The notes beneath the pieces are model-generated. The model saw only the letters and a list, made by a program, of their open reading frames with translations. It was not told the DNA's origin and ran no database searches. 64,000 bases of DNA from Ahaetulla prasina (taxonomy: Eukaryota > Chordata > Lepidosauria > Squamata > Colubridae): the NCBI RefSeq assembly GCF_028640845.1, contig NC_080543.1:3165459-3229458 (forward strand), written 5' to 3'. Position numbers and translations under genes: made by a program. Positions 10,219 through 19,649 of the stretch are shown here, one piece after another. How positions within the stretch are numbered: the first letter of the stretch is position 1; each line of letters starts with the position of its first letter.

Positions 10219-11119
10219 GGTGGTTCTCGACTTAACGACCACAGTCGGAACTGTAGCTAAGCCAGGCGGTCGGTAAATGAGTCACACCTTTTGGTCACGG
10301 CGGTCGGGCGAATCGTTCCTGTCGCTAAATGAATCTCATGGCCGTTAAGCAAATCCGGCTCCCTTCCCCCCATTCACTTCTTGTTGGAAGGTTGCAAATG
10401 GCGATCACGTAACCCTGGGACACTGCAACCGTCGTAAATATGAATTTTGATTATTGGACCGTAGGGACGCTGCCGCGGTCATCCGTGTGAGGAACTGGGC
10501 GGAAGTCACATTTTTTTTTAAAGCGCCGTCGTAACTTCGAACGGTCAGTAAACGGAATGGTTGTAAGTCGAACTGCATTGGCAGTTAAGGAGAAGCACCT
10601 GCATTTGTCCAGATTTCAGGGGTCCCTGCTGCGTACACCCCCTCCCCATGAATTAGGAAATAAAGTTTTCTACTCTTTTCCCTCCCCCCATCGCTATATA
10701 GGTATTCCTCAACTTACGTCCACCATTGAACCCCAAATGTTGCTAAGCGAGAAATCCGTGAACTTTCCTGGCCACGTTTTGTTAAGTGAATCGCGCCTGG
10801 AGGAGCAGGTCAACCCTTGTACAATGGATGCACTGTATTCATTCCAGGTAGTCCTCGGCTTACGACCGCCGACACTTCCGTTGCTAAGCGAAACATTTGT
10901 TAGATGAATTTTGTTCCATTTTACGGCCTTTCTTGCCACGGTCATTAAGTGAATCTGGCTTCCGCGTTGGCTTTGCTTGTCAGAAGGTCGCAAAAGGGGA
11001 TCACGTGACCCCCGGGACTCTGCAGCCGTCATAAATGTGAGCCATGCGTGATAATGGTTCATAAGTCAAGTGCTTTTGGACGGTCACTAAACAAACGGTT
11101 GTAAATCGAGGACTGCCTG
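10219..11119 (+). mobile_element. Three Tigger/pogo-like MITE copies in a row
   Basis: Copies run about 10,219-10,572, 10,699-10,844 (truncated) and 10,845-11,119 (CAGGTAGTCCTCGGCTTACG to GAGGACTGCCTG). All carry the GTTGCTAAGCGA, GATCACGTGACC and CGGTCACTAAAC landmarks. Confidence 0.8.
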
Positions 11120-11524
11120 GATTGGGAGTTTCTTGCATAAAATCATTTGCAGTGTAAGACACTTGAGATGGAAAAGCCCCTTTTGCAGGGTGCTGCCGAG
11201 ATATATTTTAAAAAAATTATCTAGCCTGCAGAATTAATTCCGTTAATCGCTTTTAGGACATTTTTACTGGAAACAAAAAGTCTTCCATTCTTTCAACCGT
11301 AAGGATTTAACCCAGCGGAGTTTTTTTTTGGGGGGGGCGGCAAACTGGTGTGTTTGAAAAGACCCCCCCCGGCCCTGAGTCGGAACTTGTGAATACGACG
11401 TGTAAATTCATACGATCATGATTTCGTTGGGAAGATCAACCGAGGAGGGATCTCCCCGACAGATTTAAGCCAAGAGTTTGTAACTGTACGATATTTACTG
11501 TAAGATGTAGAACATTCAATAACG

Positions 11525-11530
11525 ATTAAA
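11525..11530 (+). promoter_or_regulatory. FAM168A: Candidate FAM168A poly(A) signal ATTAAA
   Basis: ATTAAA sits at the end of a non-repetitive AT-rich stretch, about 20 bp before an A-rich tract. It is the best + strand candidate for the distal cleavage site before RELT's convergent 3' end. Confidence 0.4.
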
Positions 11531-11629
11531 CTATTTCCAAAAAAGAAAGAAGGAAAAAAAAACCCAAGATCTTGTCTCTTTTTATTTATTTATTTATTTT
11601 TGCTTACCGGATTCAGACTTTTCGGCGTA

Positions 11630-11935
11630 CAGGTAGTCCTCGACCTAGGACCGGAACGGAACCCCCAGATTTCCGTCGCTGAGCAAGACGGTGGAGGGAG
11701 TTTCGGCCCCGTTTTGCCACCTTGCCACCGTTGCTAAGCGAATCACGGCAGCTGTTTAATGAGCAACACCGTTGTTAAATCAATCCAGCATCCCACCCAC
11801 CCCCATCGATGTTGCAGGTCAAACGGTCGCAAAAGAGGATCACGTGCAACCGTCATAAATGTGGGTCAGTTGGCAAGGTCTGAATTTTAATCACGTGACC
11901 ATGGGGATGCTGCAACTATGTGAAAATTGGTCCTC
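11630..11935 (+). mobile_element. Tigger/pogo-like MITE, 3' interrupted
   Basis: CAGGTAGTCCTCGACC is preceded by TA (11,628-11,629). The element runs to about 11,935 and is then cut by unrelated sequence; its last part may resume at about 12,240-12,285 (CAGTCACTAAGCGAATC). Confidence 0.75.
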
Positions 11936-11954
11936 AATTTTGACCCCAGATGTC

Positions 11955-12175
11955 CTCAAGCCGGTTCCTATACCCCGAGCAGGAGATCGGGCTGGATGGC
12001 CTCTAGGATCCCTTCCAAGCTCAAATCTTTCCAGCGGGATTCCCTGGGTTATAACCAACTCATAGGTTACTCACAGGGCAGGAGGTACCGATTCAACTTC
12101 GAGGCAGTTAAAGTTGAGTTTTGGGAAGTGATCCTAGCCCAGGGGTCTAGAAACTTAGCTCTTTTAAGATTTGTG
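11955..12175 (+). repeat. Local duplication, copy 1
   Basis: The segment from CCTATACCCCGAGCAGGAGA through GGCAGGAGGTACCG to a hAT MITE stub is repeated at 14,733-15,050 with few differences. Confidence 0.8.
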
Positions 12176-12414
12176 GACTCAAGTTTTTCACGTTCTTTTG
12201 TCACGTTTTTCACATTTTTTTGTCACGTTTCAAAGTCACGTTTTTTCAGAGCCAGCGTAACTTGGAACAGTCACTAAGCGAATCGACTCCCCCTTCCTCT
12301 TTCTATGCTCAGCATTGGAATTTTCTTGCATGAGAGCGCCCTCTGCTGGGTCCTTTGCAGCATTGCAATGGCAGCTGAATCTCTGTTTTTCTTGTCCTCT
12401 TCCATTTTAATTTA

Positions 12415-12862
12415 TTTTTTTATTTGCATTTATATCCCGCCCTTCTCCGAAGACTAAGGGCGGCTTACACTATGTTAAGCAATAGTCTTCATCCATTTGT
12501 ATATTATATACAAAGTCAACTTTTATTGCCCCCAACAATCTGGGTCCTCATTTTACTGACCTCGGAAGGATGGAAGGCTGAATAAATCTTTTTTTTTTAT
12601 TTGCATTTATATCCCGCCCTTCTCCGAAGACTCAGGGCGGCTTGAGCATAGAAATTGTTAAGCAATAGTCTTCATCCATTTGTATATTATACAAAGTCAA
12701 CTTTATTGCCCCCTCAACAATCTGGGTCCTCATTTTACCTACCTTATAAAGGATGGAAGGCTGAGTCAACCTTGGGCCTGGTGGGGCTTGAACCTGCAGT
12801 AATTGCAAGCAGCTGTGTTAATAACAGACTGTCTTAGCAGCCTGAGCCACCAGAGGCCCTGT
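12415..12862 (-). mobile_element. Two tandem tRNA-derived SINEs (second complete)
   Basis: Both show the tail TATATCCCGCCCTTCTCCGA and the segment TTTGTATATTATA in reverse. The second (12,590-12,862) reaches the tRNA-like head, with a B-box-like GGTTCAAGCCC on the - strand and an A-box-like TGGCTCAGGCTGCTAAG. The first (12,415-12,588) stops before its head. Confidence 0.85.
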
Positions 12863-12869
12863 CCTCTTC

Positions 12870-13340
12870 CATGCAATGTATTTTATCCTTTGTGACAGGA
12901 CACAAATATTTGGACATTTCTTCACATGGGATAGAGCTACAGGGCGAGTCACATTTTTTTTCTCCGACACCCCTGGGCTATTTGTGACTTTTACCTTAGA
13001 CTGAGAAGGGAGTCCATCTCAATTGGAGACGCTGCTTGGATCAGGTAGACGCATCCAACATAATTCTCGAAGGGTCCTTTTAAAATTCAGACCCTAAGCC
13101 TCAGACCTCTTCCTCTTCCGTTCCAACTCATCCTGGGTTGTTGGTTTTTTTTGGAAGGGAAAACACCAGAACGAGGGCAGATGGTTTGCTTGCAGCTGAA
13201 CGGAGACTTTTTCCCAAGACCAGCCGAGAATGCCTTCCGATCCTCATTCCAGATAATAATAGTAATAAAAGAGCGACTGGAGGAATTAAAACGCCATTCT
13301 TTTAGAGGGGCTGTTTCTTTGCATTGGTTTGTTTCTAAGC
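12870..13340. other. No gene or recognised repeat seen
   Basis: AT-rich intergenic sequence between the convergent genes. Nothing coding is recognisable. Confidence 0.4.
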
Positions 13341-13589
13341 CTCAGTGACTTTTAAGACTGGTGGACTTGGACTCCCAGAGTTCGGGAATCACGGTCCACC
13401 CGTCTAATAAATGGGCAAGGTTGAGAAGCAGTGGTCTAAAACGGAATTGGAAAATAGAAGCCGTAACTCCTTCGGCTGCTGCTGCTACTTCTCATGTGCA
13501 AACATTTCCTTTGGCATTTTTAAAGATTAATAAATTCTCTGCAGCAGCATCTTCTACTGTCTTGTGTGTTTTCCCATGTATGAAATGGG

Positions 13590-13985
13590 CTTAAGGCAAG
13601 ACTAGAACTCGCTGTCCCCTAGTGATTGGCCTAAAGTCACCCAACTGCCTTTTATTCCCAAAGCGAGACTAGAACTCACTGTCTCCTGGTGGTTAGCCCA
13701 AAGTCACCTTATTGCCTTTCATGCCTAAGGGGAGACTAGAACTCACCGTCTCCTGGCGATTGGCCCAAAGTCACCCAGACAACTTTCATGCCTAAGGCGA
13801 GACTAGAACTCACCGTCTCCTGGGGATTGGCCCAAAGTCACCCCGTCGGCTTTCGTGTCTAAGGAGAGACTAGAACTCACTGTCTCCTGGTGATTGGCCT
13901 AAAGTCACCCAACTGCCTTTCATGCGTCTCCTGGGGATTGGCCCAAAGTCACCCAGTCGGCTTTCGTGTCATGTGAACCCAGACA
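13590..13985 (-). repeat. 67-bp-type minisatellite made from a SINE head, about 6 copies
   Basis: Repeats of GAGACTAGAACTCACCGTCT, CCTGG.GATTGGCCCAAAGT and CACCCAAC units. This is the inverted orientation of the array at 27,615-28,690. The unit contains the tRNA-like B box (GAGTTCTAGTC on the - strand). Confidence 0.8.
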
Positions 13986-14278
13986 TCAGGATTTTAACTA
14001 ACCAGGTTGAGCCTCTGTGCCCACACCAAAGACTTGGTTAGCCAATAAGGTTGTCAAAAGAATTGGAAGTCCTATTGCGTTTGGTTTCTCGGCTCCAAAT
14101 CCGGACATCACCCTTGCAGATGGACGGAGAGAGACCGGAAGTAATAACTAAGAAGGAATATCAGTGTATTTGGTCACATATAATCTTGAGAATATAGGTT
14201 ATATGTGGGGGAGGAGGAATTTGGTCTTTGGAGAAGATGTCCCACCAACTCCCTTTCTCAAGAAAAATGCTCTTAACA

Positions 14279-14470
14279 GAATAACGGAGTTGGAAGGGAC
14301 CTCGGAGGTCTTCTAGTCCAACCCTCTGCTCGAGCAGGAGGCCCTTTAGCATTTCAGACCAACGGCTGCCCAGTCTCTTAGCTCCCCAGACGTCCAGTTC
14401 TAAAGAAGGTCCTGATTCCACAAGAACTGGAGACCTGGTGGACTCTTCTCCATATGTTCTCAAGCAGGTT
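14279..14470 (-). mobile_element. CR1 LINE 3' end
   Basis: Reverse CR1 tail with GAGTTGGAAGGGACCTCGGA, GTCTTCTAGTCCAACCC and CAGACCAACGGCTGCC. Confidence 0.75.
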
Positions 14471-14728
14471 TTTTTTTTAAATTTGCATTTATATCCCGCC
14501 CTTCTCCGAAGACTCAGGGCGGCTTACACTGTGTCAAGCAATAGTCTTCATCCATTTGTATATTATATACAAAGTCAACTTTTATTGCCCCCAACAATCT
14601 GGGTCCTCATTTTACCTACCTTATAAAGGATGGGTCAATCTTGGGCCTGGTGGGACTTAAACCTGCAATAATTTCAAGCAGCTGCTGTTAATAACAGACT
14701 GTCTTACCAGTCTGAGCCACAGAGGCCC
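14470..14728 (-). mobile_element. tRNA-derived SINE
   Basis: Same family as 12,590-12,862: tail TATATCCCGCCCTTCTCCGA, then TTTGTATATTATATAC, and the tRNA-like head near 14,690-14,728 in reverse. Confidence 0.82.
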
Positions 14729-14732
14729 ATTT

Positions 14733-15050
14733 CTATACCCCGAGCAGGAGACTGGGCTGGATGGCCTCTAGGATCCCTTCCAAGCTCAAATCTTTCCAGC
14801 GGGACTCCCTGGGTTATAACGTTGACTTTGTATATAATATACAAATGGATGAAGACTATTGCTTAACACAATGTAAGCCGCCCTGAGTCTTCGGAGAAGG
14901 GCGGGATATAAATGCAAAAAAACAAAACAAAAAACCAACTCACAGGTTACTCACAGGGCAGGAGGTACCGCTTCAACTTCGAGGCAGTTAAAGTTGAGTT
15001 TTGGGAAGTGATCCTAGCTCAGGGGTCTGCAAACTTGGCTCTTTGAAGAC
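14733..15050 (+). repeat. Local duplication, copy 2, with a SINE fragment inserted
   Basis: Matches 11,955-12,175, but is split at 14,819-14,935 by a + strand SINE 3' fragment (GACTTTGTATATAATATAC to GGGCGGGATATAAATGC, then an A-rich tail). The insertion therefore postdates the duplication. Confidence 0.8.
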
Positions 15051-15151
15051 TTGTGGACTTCAACTCCCAGAGTTCCTCAGGCAGCTTTGCTGGCGTTTTC
15101 TGGGAGTTGAAGTGCACAAGTCTTAAAAGAGCCAAGTTTGCAGACCCCCTG
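15020..15151. mobile_element. hAT palindromic MITE
   Basis: CAGGGGTCTGCAAACTTGG at the left, GTTTGCAGACCCCCTG at the right, with both arms around CTTCAACTCCCAGAGTTCC. Confidence 0.85.
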
Positions 15152-15159
15152 GGCTAGGC

Positions 15160-15450
15160 CAATCTTAACTCTGCAGGGATGCTGCTCCATAGAGAGGGAG
15201 CCACCACGGAGAAGGCCCTTCTCCTTGGTCCCATCAGATGCCTCCCGGCTCTGGTGGGTCCTTCCAATGACGCATCCTCAGGCCTTGTAAGGATTCGACC
15301 CTCTGAGGGATGGAGAGAAGACTCTCTAAAATCCCTGCTCATAGACACTCACACTCTGGTCACCTCCCATCTTGACTACTGCAATGCTCTCTAAATGGGG
15401 CTGCCCTTGAAAACCGTCCCGAAACTTCAATTGGTTCAACAAGCATCATA
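15160..15450. mobile_element. L2 LINE fragments, rearranged
   Basis: 15,160-15,330 resembles the L2 C-terminal region in reverse (GGGAGCCACCACGGAGAAGG). 15,340-15,420 is + strand L2 (CACTCTGGTCACCTCCCATC, TTGACTACTGCAATGCTCT; the L2 motif SHLDYCNAL). Confidence 0.75.
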
Positions 15451-15479
15451 AATTGGACCCAGAAGATTCTCCGTCATCC

Positions 15480-15990
15480 AGGTCAAGGTTGTCCCAAAAG
15501 TGTATTTTCCCCCACCCCAGGACTTTGGTTTTTCTTTGAAGACGTTTCGCTTCTCATCCGAGAAGCTTCTTCAGCTCTGACTGGATGGTGGGGAAGGGAA
15601 GGATTGATGCTCCTTGCAGACAGAGCTGGTCATTTGCATCCTTTTAGTTAGAGAGTCATTGAGGCCACTTGGAGTTTTGTCTGTGGGTCACTTGAGTGGT
15701 GCAAATAGGAGTGGAGCCTTCTTGGTTGCAGGATATTTTCTTCATTGTTAGCTCCACACCCATTTGCACCACTCAGGTGAGACCCTGAGGACACAGGTAA
15801 ACCTCCAAGTGGCCTCAAGGACCCTCTCAAAGGATGCAAATGACCAGCTGTATATAAATCCTTCCTTTCCCCTCCATTCAGTCAGAGCTGAAGAAGCTTC
15901 TTTGAGGAGAAGCGAAATGTCTTCAAAGAAAAACCAGAAAGTCCAGGTACCTCCTAAAAAAAAAAACCACCACCTTTGGGGCATAGGTGG
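15480..15990. mobile_element. Inverted pair of hammerhead-core repeats (Penelope-like candidate)
   Basis: Two arms of about 240 bp, at about 15,480-15,715 (- strand) and 15,755-15,990 (+ strand), are diverged inverted copies separated by roughly 40 bp. Each carries CTGAAGA, a 6-bp stem GCTTCT/AGAAGC and then GAAA (15,544-15,574 on -; 15,888-15,918 on +), followed by CAAAGAAAAACCAGAAAGTC. CTGANGA plus stem plus GAAA is the catalytic-core pattern of hammerhead ribozymes, which are known in Penelope-like retroelements. The family assignment is inferred. Confidence 0.6.
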
Positions 15991-16370
15991 GTTTCAGCAG
16001 GTTCTGATCAGTTCCGGAGAACCGGTAGCGGAAATTTTGAGTAGTTCAGAGAACCGGCAAATACCACTTCTGGTTGGCCCCGACCTCATCTATTCTCTGC
16101 CTCCCGAGTAACAGCTGATTGGGAGGAAATGGGGACTTTGCAGTAACCTTCCCCAGCCACGCCCACCGAGCAATGCCACGCCCACCGAGCCACACCCACA
16201 GAACCGGTAGTAAAAATTCGGACTGGCCCCGCCCCCATCTATTCTCTGCCTGCCGAGTCCCAGCTAATTGGGAGGAAATGGGGATTTTGCAGTATCCTTC
16301 CCCTGCCACGCCCACCAAGCCACGCCCACAAAACCAGTAGTAAAAAAAAAATTGAACCCCACCACTGCTT
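15985..16370 (+). repeat. Two tandem units of an AACCGGTAGT dispersed repeat
   Basis: Two units of about 150-160 bp each carry GAACCGGTAG, CATCTATTCTCTGCCT, TGGGAGGAAATGGGGA and CCACGCCCACC. This is the same family as 4,895 and 8,215. Confidence 0.75.
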
Positions 16371-16429
16371 TGGGGTCCCGCAAGGGAGGTGACCCGTGGT
16401 GCAAATCCAGGCTTGCACAAAACCAAAAC

Positions 16430-16540
16430 GGGCCACTGCAGTTGTAACCAGTATGAAGCTTCCGGATAGTTTTCAAGGGCAGCCCCACGTCAAGAGCATT
16501 GCAGTAGTCAAGACGGACAGAGGACGAGTGGATGGGTGTG
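16430..16540 (-). mobile_element. L2 LINE fragment
   Basis: Reverse L2 segment with GGGCAGCCCCACGTCAAGAG and CATTGCAGTAGTCAAGACGG. Confidence 0.7.
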
Positions 16541-16635
16541 TGGGGGGTGACTGTGGGCCGGAATTTCAACAGCGTCTCTCTCATTTCCACCCAGGCAAAC
16601 AAGGCAACCACCAACCATCGATTAGTTTTCTGGGT

Positions 16636-16641
16636 TTTATT
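16636..16641 (-). promoter_or_regulatory. RELT: Candidate RELT poly(A) signal AATAAA
   Basis: TTTATT on the + strand, AATAAA on the - strand, about 1.34 kb downstream of the candidate stop codon. It would place the ends of FAM168A and RELT about 5 kb apart. Confidence 0.5.
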
Positions 16642-16865
16642 TAACAACATATACAAATGAAACTTCTCTTAACACCCCTTTTTTTTAACGTAACACCATG
16701 AAGGGTTGGCAATAAATAAACCTAGGGGCAAAAACACGGAGACGCCCACACGTGTGGGGCAGACCAGGCTTCGCTCGGCCCGCATAAATAATATGTAGAA
16801 AAAAATAACGAACCCCCCAAAAAAATATCTAAGCGATTGACACTCGGGTGTGTGTGAAAAGGTGA

Positions 16866-17230
16866 GCTAGTCCTCGACTTACGACCACAACTGGGGCCAG
16901 AATTCCGACTGCTAAGGAAGTTGATTGTTAAGGGAGTTGTGCCCAATTTTCCTGTTTTGCCGTGGTTGTTAAGTGGAATCGCTGCGGTTAGCAACCTGGT
17001 TGTTAAGTGAATCTGGCTTCGCTCACTGACTTCGCTCGTCAGGAGGTCGCAAAAATGAGACCCGGGGACACTGCAGGCGTCGCAAGTACGAGTCAGTTGC
17101 CAGTTTGGATCACTTGAGCAGGGGGATGCAGCAACGGTCGTAAGGGTGAAAAATGGTGATAAATTGCTTTTTTTTTCAATCCCGTTATAACTGGTCACTA
17201 AACGAATTGTTGTAAGTCGAGGACTACCTG
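16866..17230 (+). mobile_element. Tigger/pogo-like MITE in RELT 3' UTR
   Basis: CTAGTCCTCGACTTACGACC at the left and GTAAGTCGAGGACTACCTG then TA at the right. It is antisense to RELT. Confidence 0.85.
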
Positions 17231-17975
17231 TAATTATATTTCTTTCTTTCTCTCTCTCTCACACACACATAACACACACGCACTCAAAGGCGCCTTGCCT
17301 CATCTTTCAAGTGGAGAAAAGTGCGTATATCACACACAACCACACTCGTACAACCCCCATCCATCACCCCCCCCCCCATCCTCAGCACAGCTGAGTTCAG
17401 ATACGCCACAATTCCAGAACTTGTTCGGTAGCGGCTGGATGGAACACCACCAGGAAATCCCCGGGGGTTAAGTGTGGCTAAATTGAGACGGCAAGGAAAT
17501 TTCTCCCAAACAAAATAAATAAAAATGCAGCGGGGACCAACTTCCGTAAAGGTTGCCCAGAAAACGACGCGGACGGTCATCAACATTCCACGGGACGGAG
17601 GCGCCACAGTTCCACAACTGCAGTCCCAGGCCGCGATAATAAAAGAGTCTTTTTTTTTTTTTCCTTTCTCGTCCTACCCGGCCTGGCTGGCGTGTCGCAG
17701 AGCCGTGCAAAAGGAAAACGGAAGGAAAGGGGGCTCCCTCGGCCGTTATCTTTGGTCCTTTGAAGTGTTCTTGCAAACCAGAGCTGCCCCTCCCCCCCTC
17801 CCCCACAGCAGAGTCCGACCCCCAGACGGAGTCCAAGGAGCAGGGAGAAAAGCTAGCCGGTCGGCCGTCACTTTCGCCGATGCCCAACACATGCGCAGGA
17901 GCCGGGAAGGCGCTTCGGACACACAGCGTCCCCAACGGTTGCGTTGCTCCCATCTTCTCGGCCCGCACGGGGCAG

Positions 17976-17987
17976 TCAAATGACAAC
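17976..17987 (-). CDS. RELT: RELT, candidate terminal coding exon (VVI-stop)
   Basis: On the - strand a pyrimidine tract ending CCCCTCCCAG is followed by codons for V-V-I and TGA, in phase 0 with the preceding exon. Known RELT proteins end in ...RYVVRLSESNLVI, so a short exon ending in VI-stop is plausible, but the RYVVRLSESN part is not seen here or in the intron. Either the C-terminus is shortened, or the true last exon was missed or lies in a region misassembled around the CT array at 18.1-19.2 kb. Confidence 0.4.
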   Translation of the reverse strand, partial: VVI

Positions 17988-18099
17988 CTGGGAGGGGAGG
18001 GGGGGGGAGAAGAAGGGGAATTAAATTGCTATCATCCGGATTGGAAGCGATGGGGGGGGGTGGGCTTACTCTCTGGAAGCCATATATAAATAGAGAGCA

Positions 18100-19180
18100 A
18101 ACTCCCCCTTCCCTTCTAGCACTGATGATGTTCCCTAGTTGGGTCATGAAAACGTCTGCAAGAAAATAACTAAGATCAGCGAGCCCCAAGGATCATCATC
18201 ATTATCATCATCACCTCCTCCTCCTCCTCCTCCTCTCCTCTACTCTATACACTCCACTCCCTTCTAGCCCTGATGATGTTCCCTAGTTGGGCCATGAAAC
18301 GTCTGGAAAAAAAAATGAAGCTCAGAGGTATCCTAAGGACCCGACAGTCCTCCTCCTCCTCTCTTCTAGCACTGATGATGTTCTCTTGTTGGGTAATGAA
18401 ATGTTTGCAAGAAACCCACCAAGCTCAGAGAGCACTATGGATTCTACAGTGCTTTTTCTCCTCCTCCTCCTCCTCCTTTCCCTCCCTCCCTCTTCCTCTC
18501 CTTTTGTCCTCTTCCTTTGCTCCTCCTTCTCTCTTCCTCTCCCTCTTCTCCTACTCTCCTCCTCCTCCTTCTCCTCTCTCTCCCTTCCTTCCTTCCTTCC
18601 TTCCTTCCTTCCTTCCTTCCTTCCCTCTTTCCTTCCTCCTACTCCTCCCCTTTCGTCCTCCTTCTCTCCTCCTCCTCCTTCTCCTTCTCCTTCTCCTCTC
18701 TCTCCCTTCCTTCCTTCCTTCCTTCTTTCCTTCCTCCTACTCCTCCTTTCCTCCTCCCTCTTCCTCTCCTTCTCTCCTCCTCCTTCTCCTTCTCCTCTCT
18801 CTCCCTCCCTTCCCTCCTTCCTTCCTTCCTTCCTTCCTTCCTTCCTTCCTTCCTTCCTTCCTTCCTTCCTTCCCTCTTTCCTTCCTCCTACTCCTTCCTC
18901 CTCTCCTCCTTCTCCTCCTCCTTCTCTTCCTCTCCTCTTCTCCTTCTCTCCTCCTCCTCCTCCTCCTCTCTCCCTCCTTCCTTCCTTCCTTCCTTCCTTC
19001 CTCCTCCTTCTCCTCCTCCTTCCTCCTCTCCTCCCCTTCGTCCTCTTCCTTCCTCTCTCCTCTCCTCTTCTCCTTCTCTCCTTCTCCTCCTCCAACCCCA
19101 TTCCCTTCTAGCCCTGATGATGTTCCCTAGTTTGGTAACGAAACGTCTGCAGGAAACCCACCCAGCTCAGAGAGCACCGA
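18100..19180 (+). repeat. CT-rich array with four hammerhead-like units (cluster B)
   Basis: Units at about 18,122, 18,270, 18,371 and 19,113 share CTGATGATGTTCCCTAGTTG, then CGAAACGTCTGCAAG or close variants, and CAGCTCAGAGAGCAC. Between them lie long (CTC)n and (CTTC)n runs, with (CTTC) blocks of 30-70 bp at 18,587, 18,815 and 18,975. The array fills the putative last RELT intron. Confidence 0.85.
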
Positions 19181-19364
19181 GGAAACCCCCCCCCCACTTC
19201 CTCCCAGACCTACAAATATTCTCTTTTATTAGTGTTTTCTCAGTCCTAAAACTCCAAGTTGGAAAGACAAAGAAAGACCGGTTTGCTTTCTGACCACGGG
19301 AAAGGCTCCCGGGCTCTTTCGCCCTCTCCTTGAGATTCCCTCGGACTCCCCACTCCCGACTGAC

Positions 19365-19548
19365 CTCTTGCTGTCCCTCTGCCACGGAGGGCCGTTTCAG
19401 TCTTCCTCCGTTGCTGACCAGCGCCTTTTGCTCTGGGGCAAGGGAGGCGTAAGGGGGCTCGCTGGGCTCGGCCTCCCCCACCCCTTCGGAGACTGTTTTC
19501 AGTTCCGTGGCGCTGGATTTCTGCTCGGGGATACGGGCCACGCGGAAC
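19365..19548 (-). CDS. RELT: RELT, cytoplasmic exon with RFRV motif
   Basis: A 184-bp exon on the - strand encodes FRVARIPEQKSSATELKTVS, then EGVGEAEPSEPPYASLAPEQ and KALVSNGGRLKRPSVAEGQQE. Human RELT has RFRVARIPEQRTSSM at this place, followed by a similar acidic, proline-rich stretch and LPPEQQALLGSGG. The Arg of RFRV is split across the intron (AG plus G). RFxV is the docking motif for the SPAK/OSR1 kinases reported for RELT. Acceptor CTCCCGGCAG; donor GAG|GTCAGT; it ends in phase 0. Confidence 0.92.
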
Positions 19549-19649
19549 CTGCCGGGAGAAAATCAAACGCACCGTTGCAACCTGGGCAGTGGAGAAGGGA
19601 CCACGGGCGCCACCAGGGCTGAAGGGAATCCTGCAATTTTTGACACCAA

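Larger units (their letters stand above)
3025..11545 (+). other. FAM168A: Putative FAM168A 3' UTR
   Basis: FAM168A orthologues have multi-kilobase 3' UTRs. Here a plausible distal end lies at about 11,470-11,545, where an AT-rich, non-repetitive stretch carries ATTAAA at 11,525-11,530. The interval is heavily invaded by MITEs, CR1 fragments and a 700-bp GA block, so its true extent needs transcript evidence. An earlier AT-rich segment (about 9,893-9,930) could mark an alternative end. Confidence 0.45.
16615..17975 (-). other. RELT: Putative RELT 3' UTR
   Basis: Runs from the candidate stop codon near 17,976 down to an AATAAA on the - strand at 16,636-16,641. It contains a Tigger-like MITE (16,866-17,230), a (CA)n run near 17,260, and otherwise unique sequence. 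The boundary is inferred from the signal only. Confidence 0.5.

Noticed and set aside
17468..18189. Frames with HVLGIGESDG and DDSNLIP as the missing RELT tail
   Set aside because: The similarity to RYVVRLSESNLVI is only a few residues and neither has a suitable acceptor and stop.
18273..19293. Ser/Leu/Pro-rich frames up to 285 codons in three frames
   Set aside because: CT microsatellite in all frames; low complexity.
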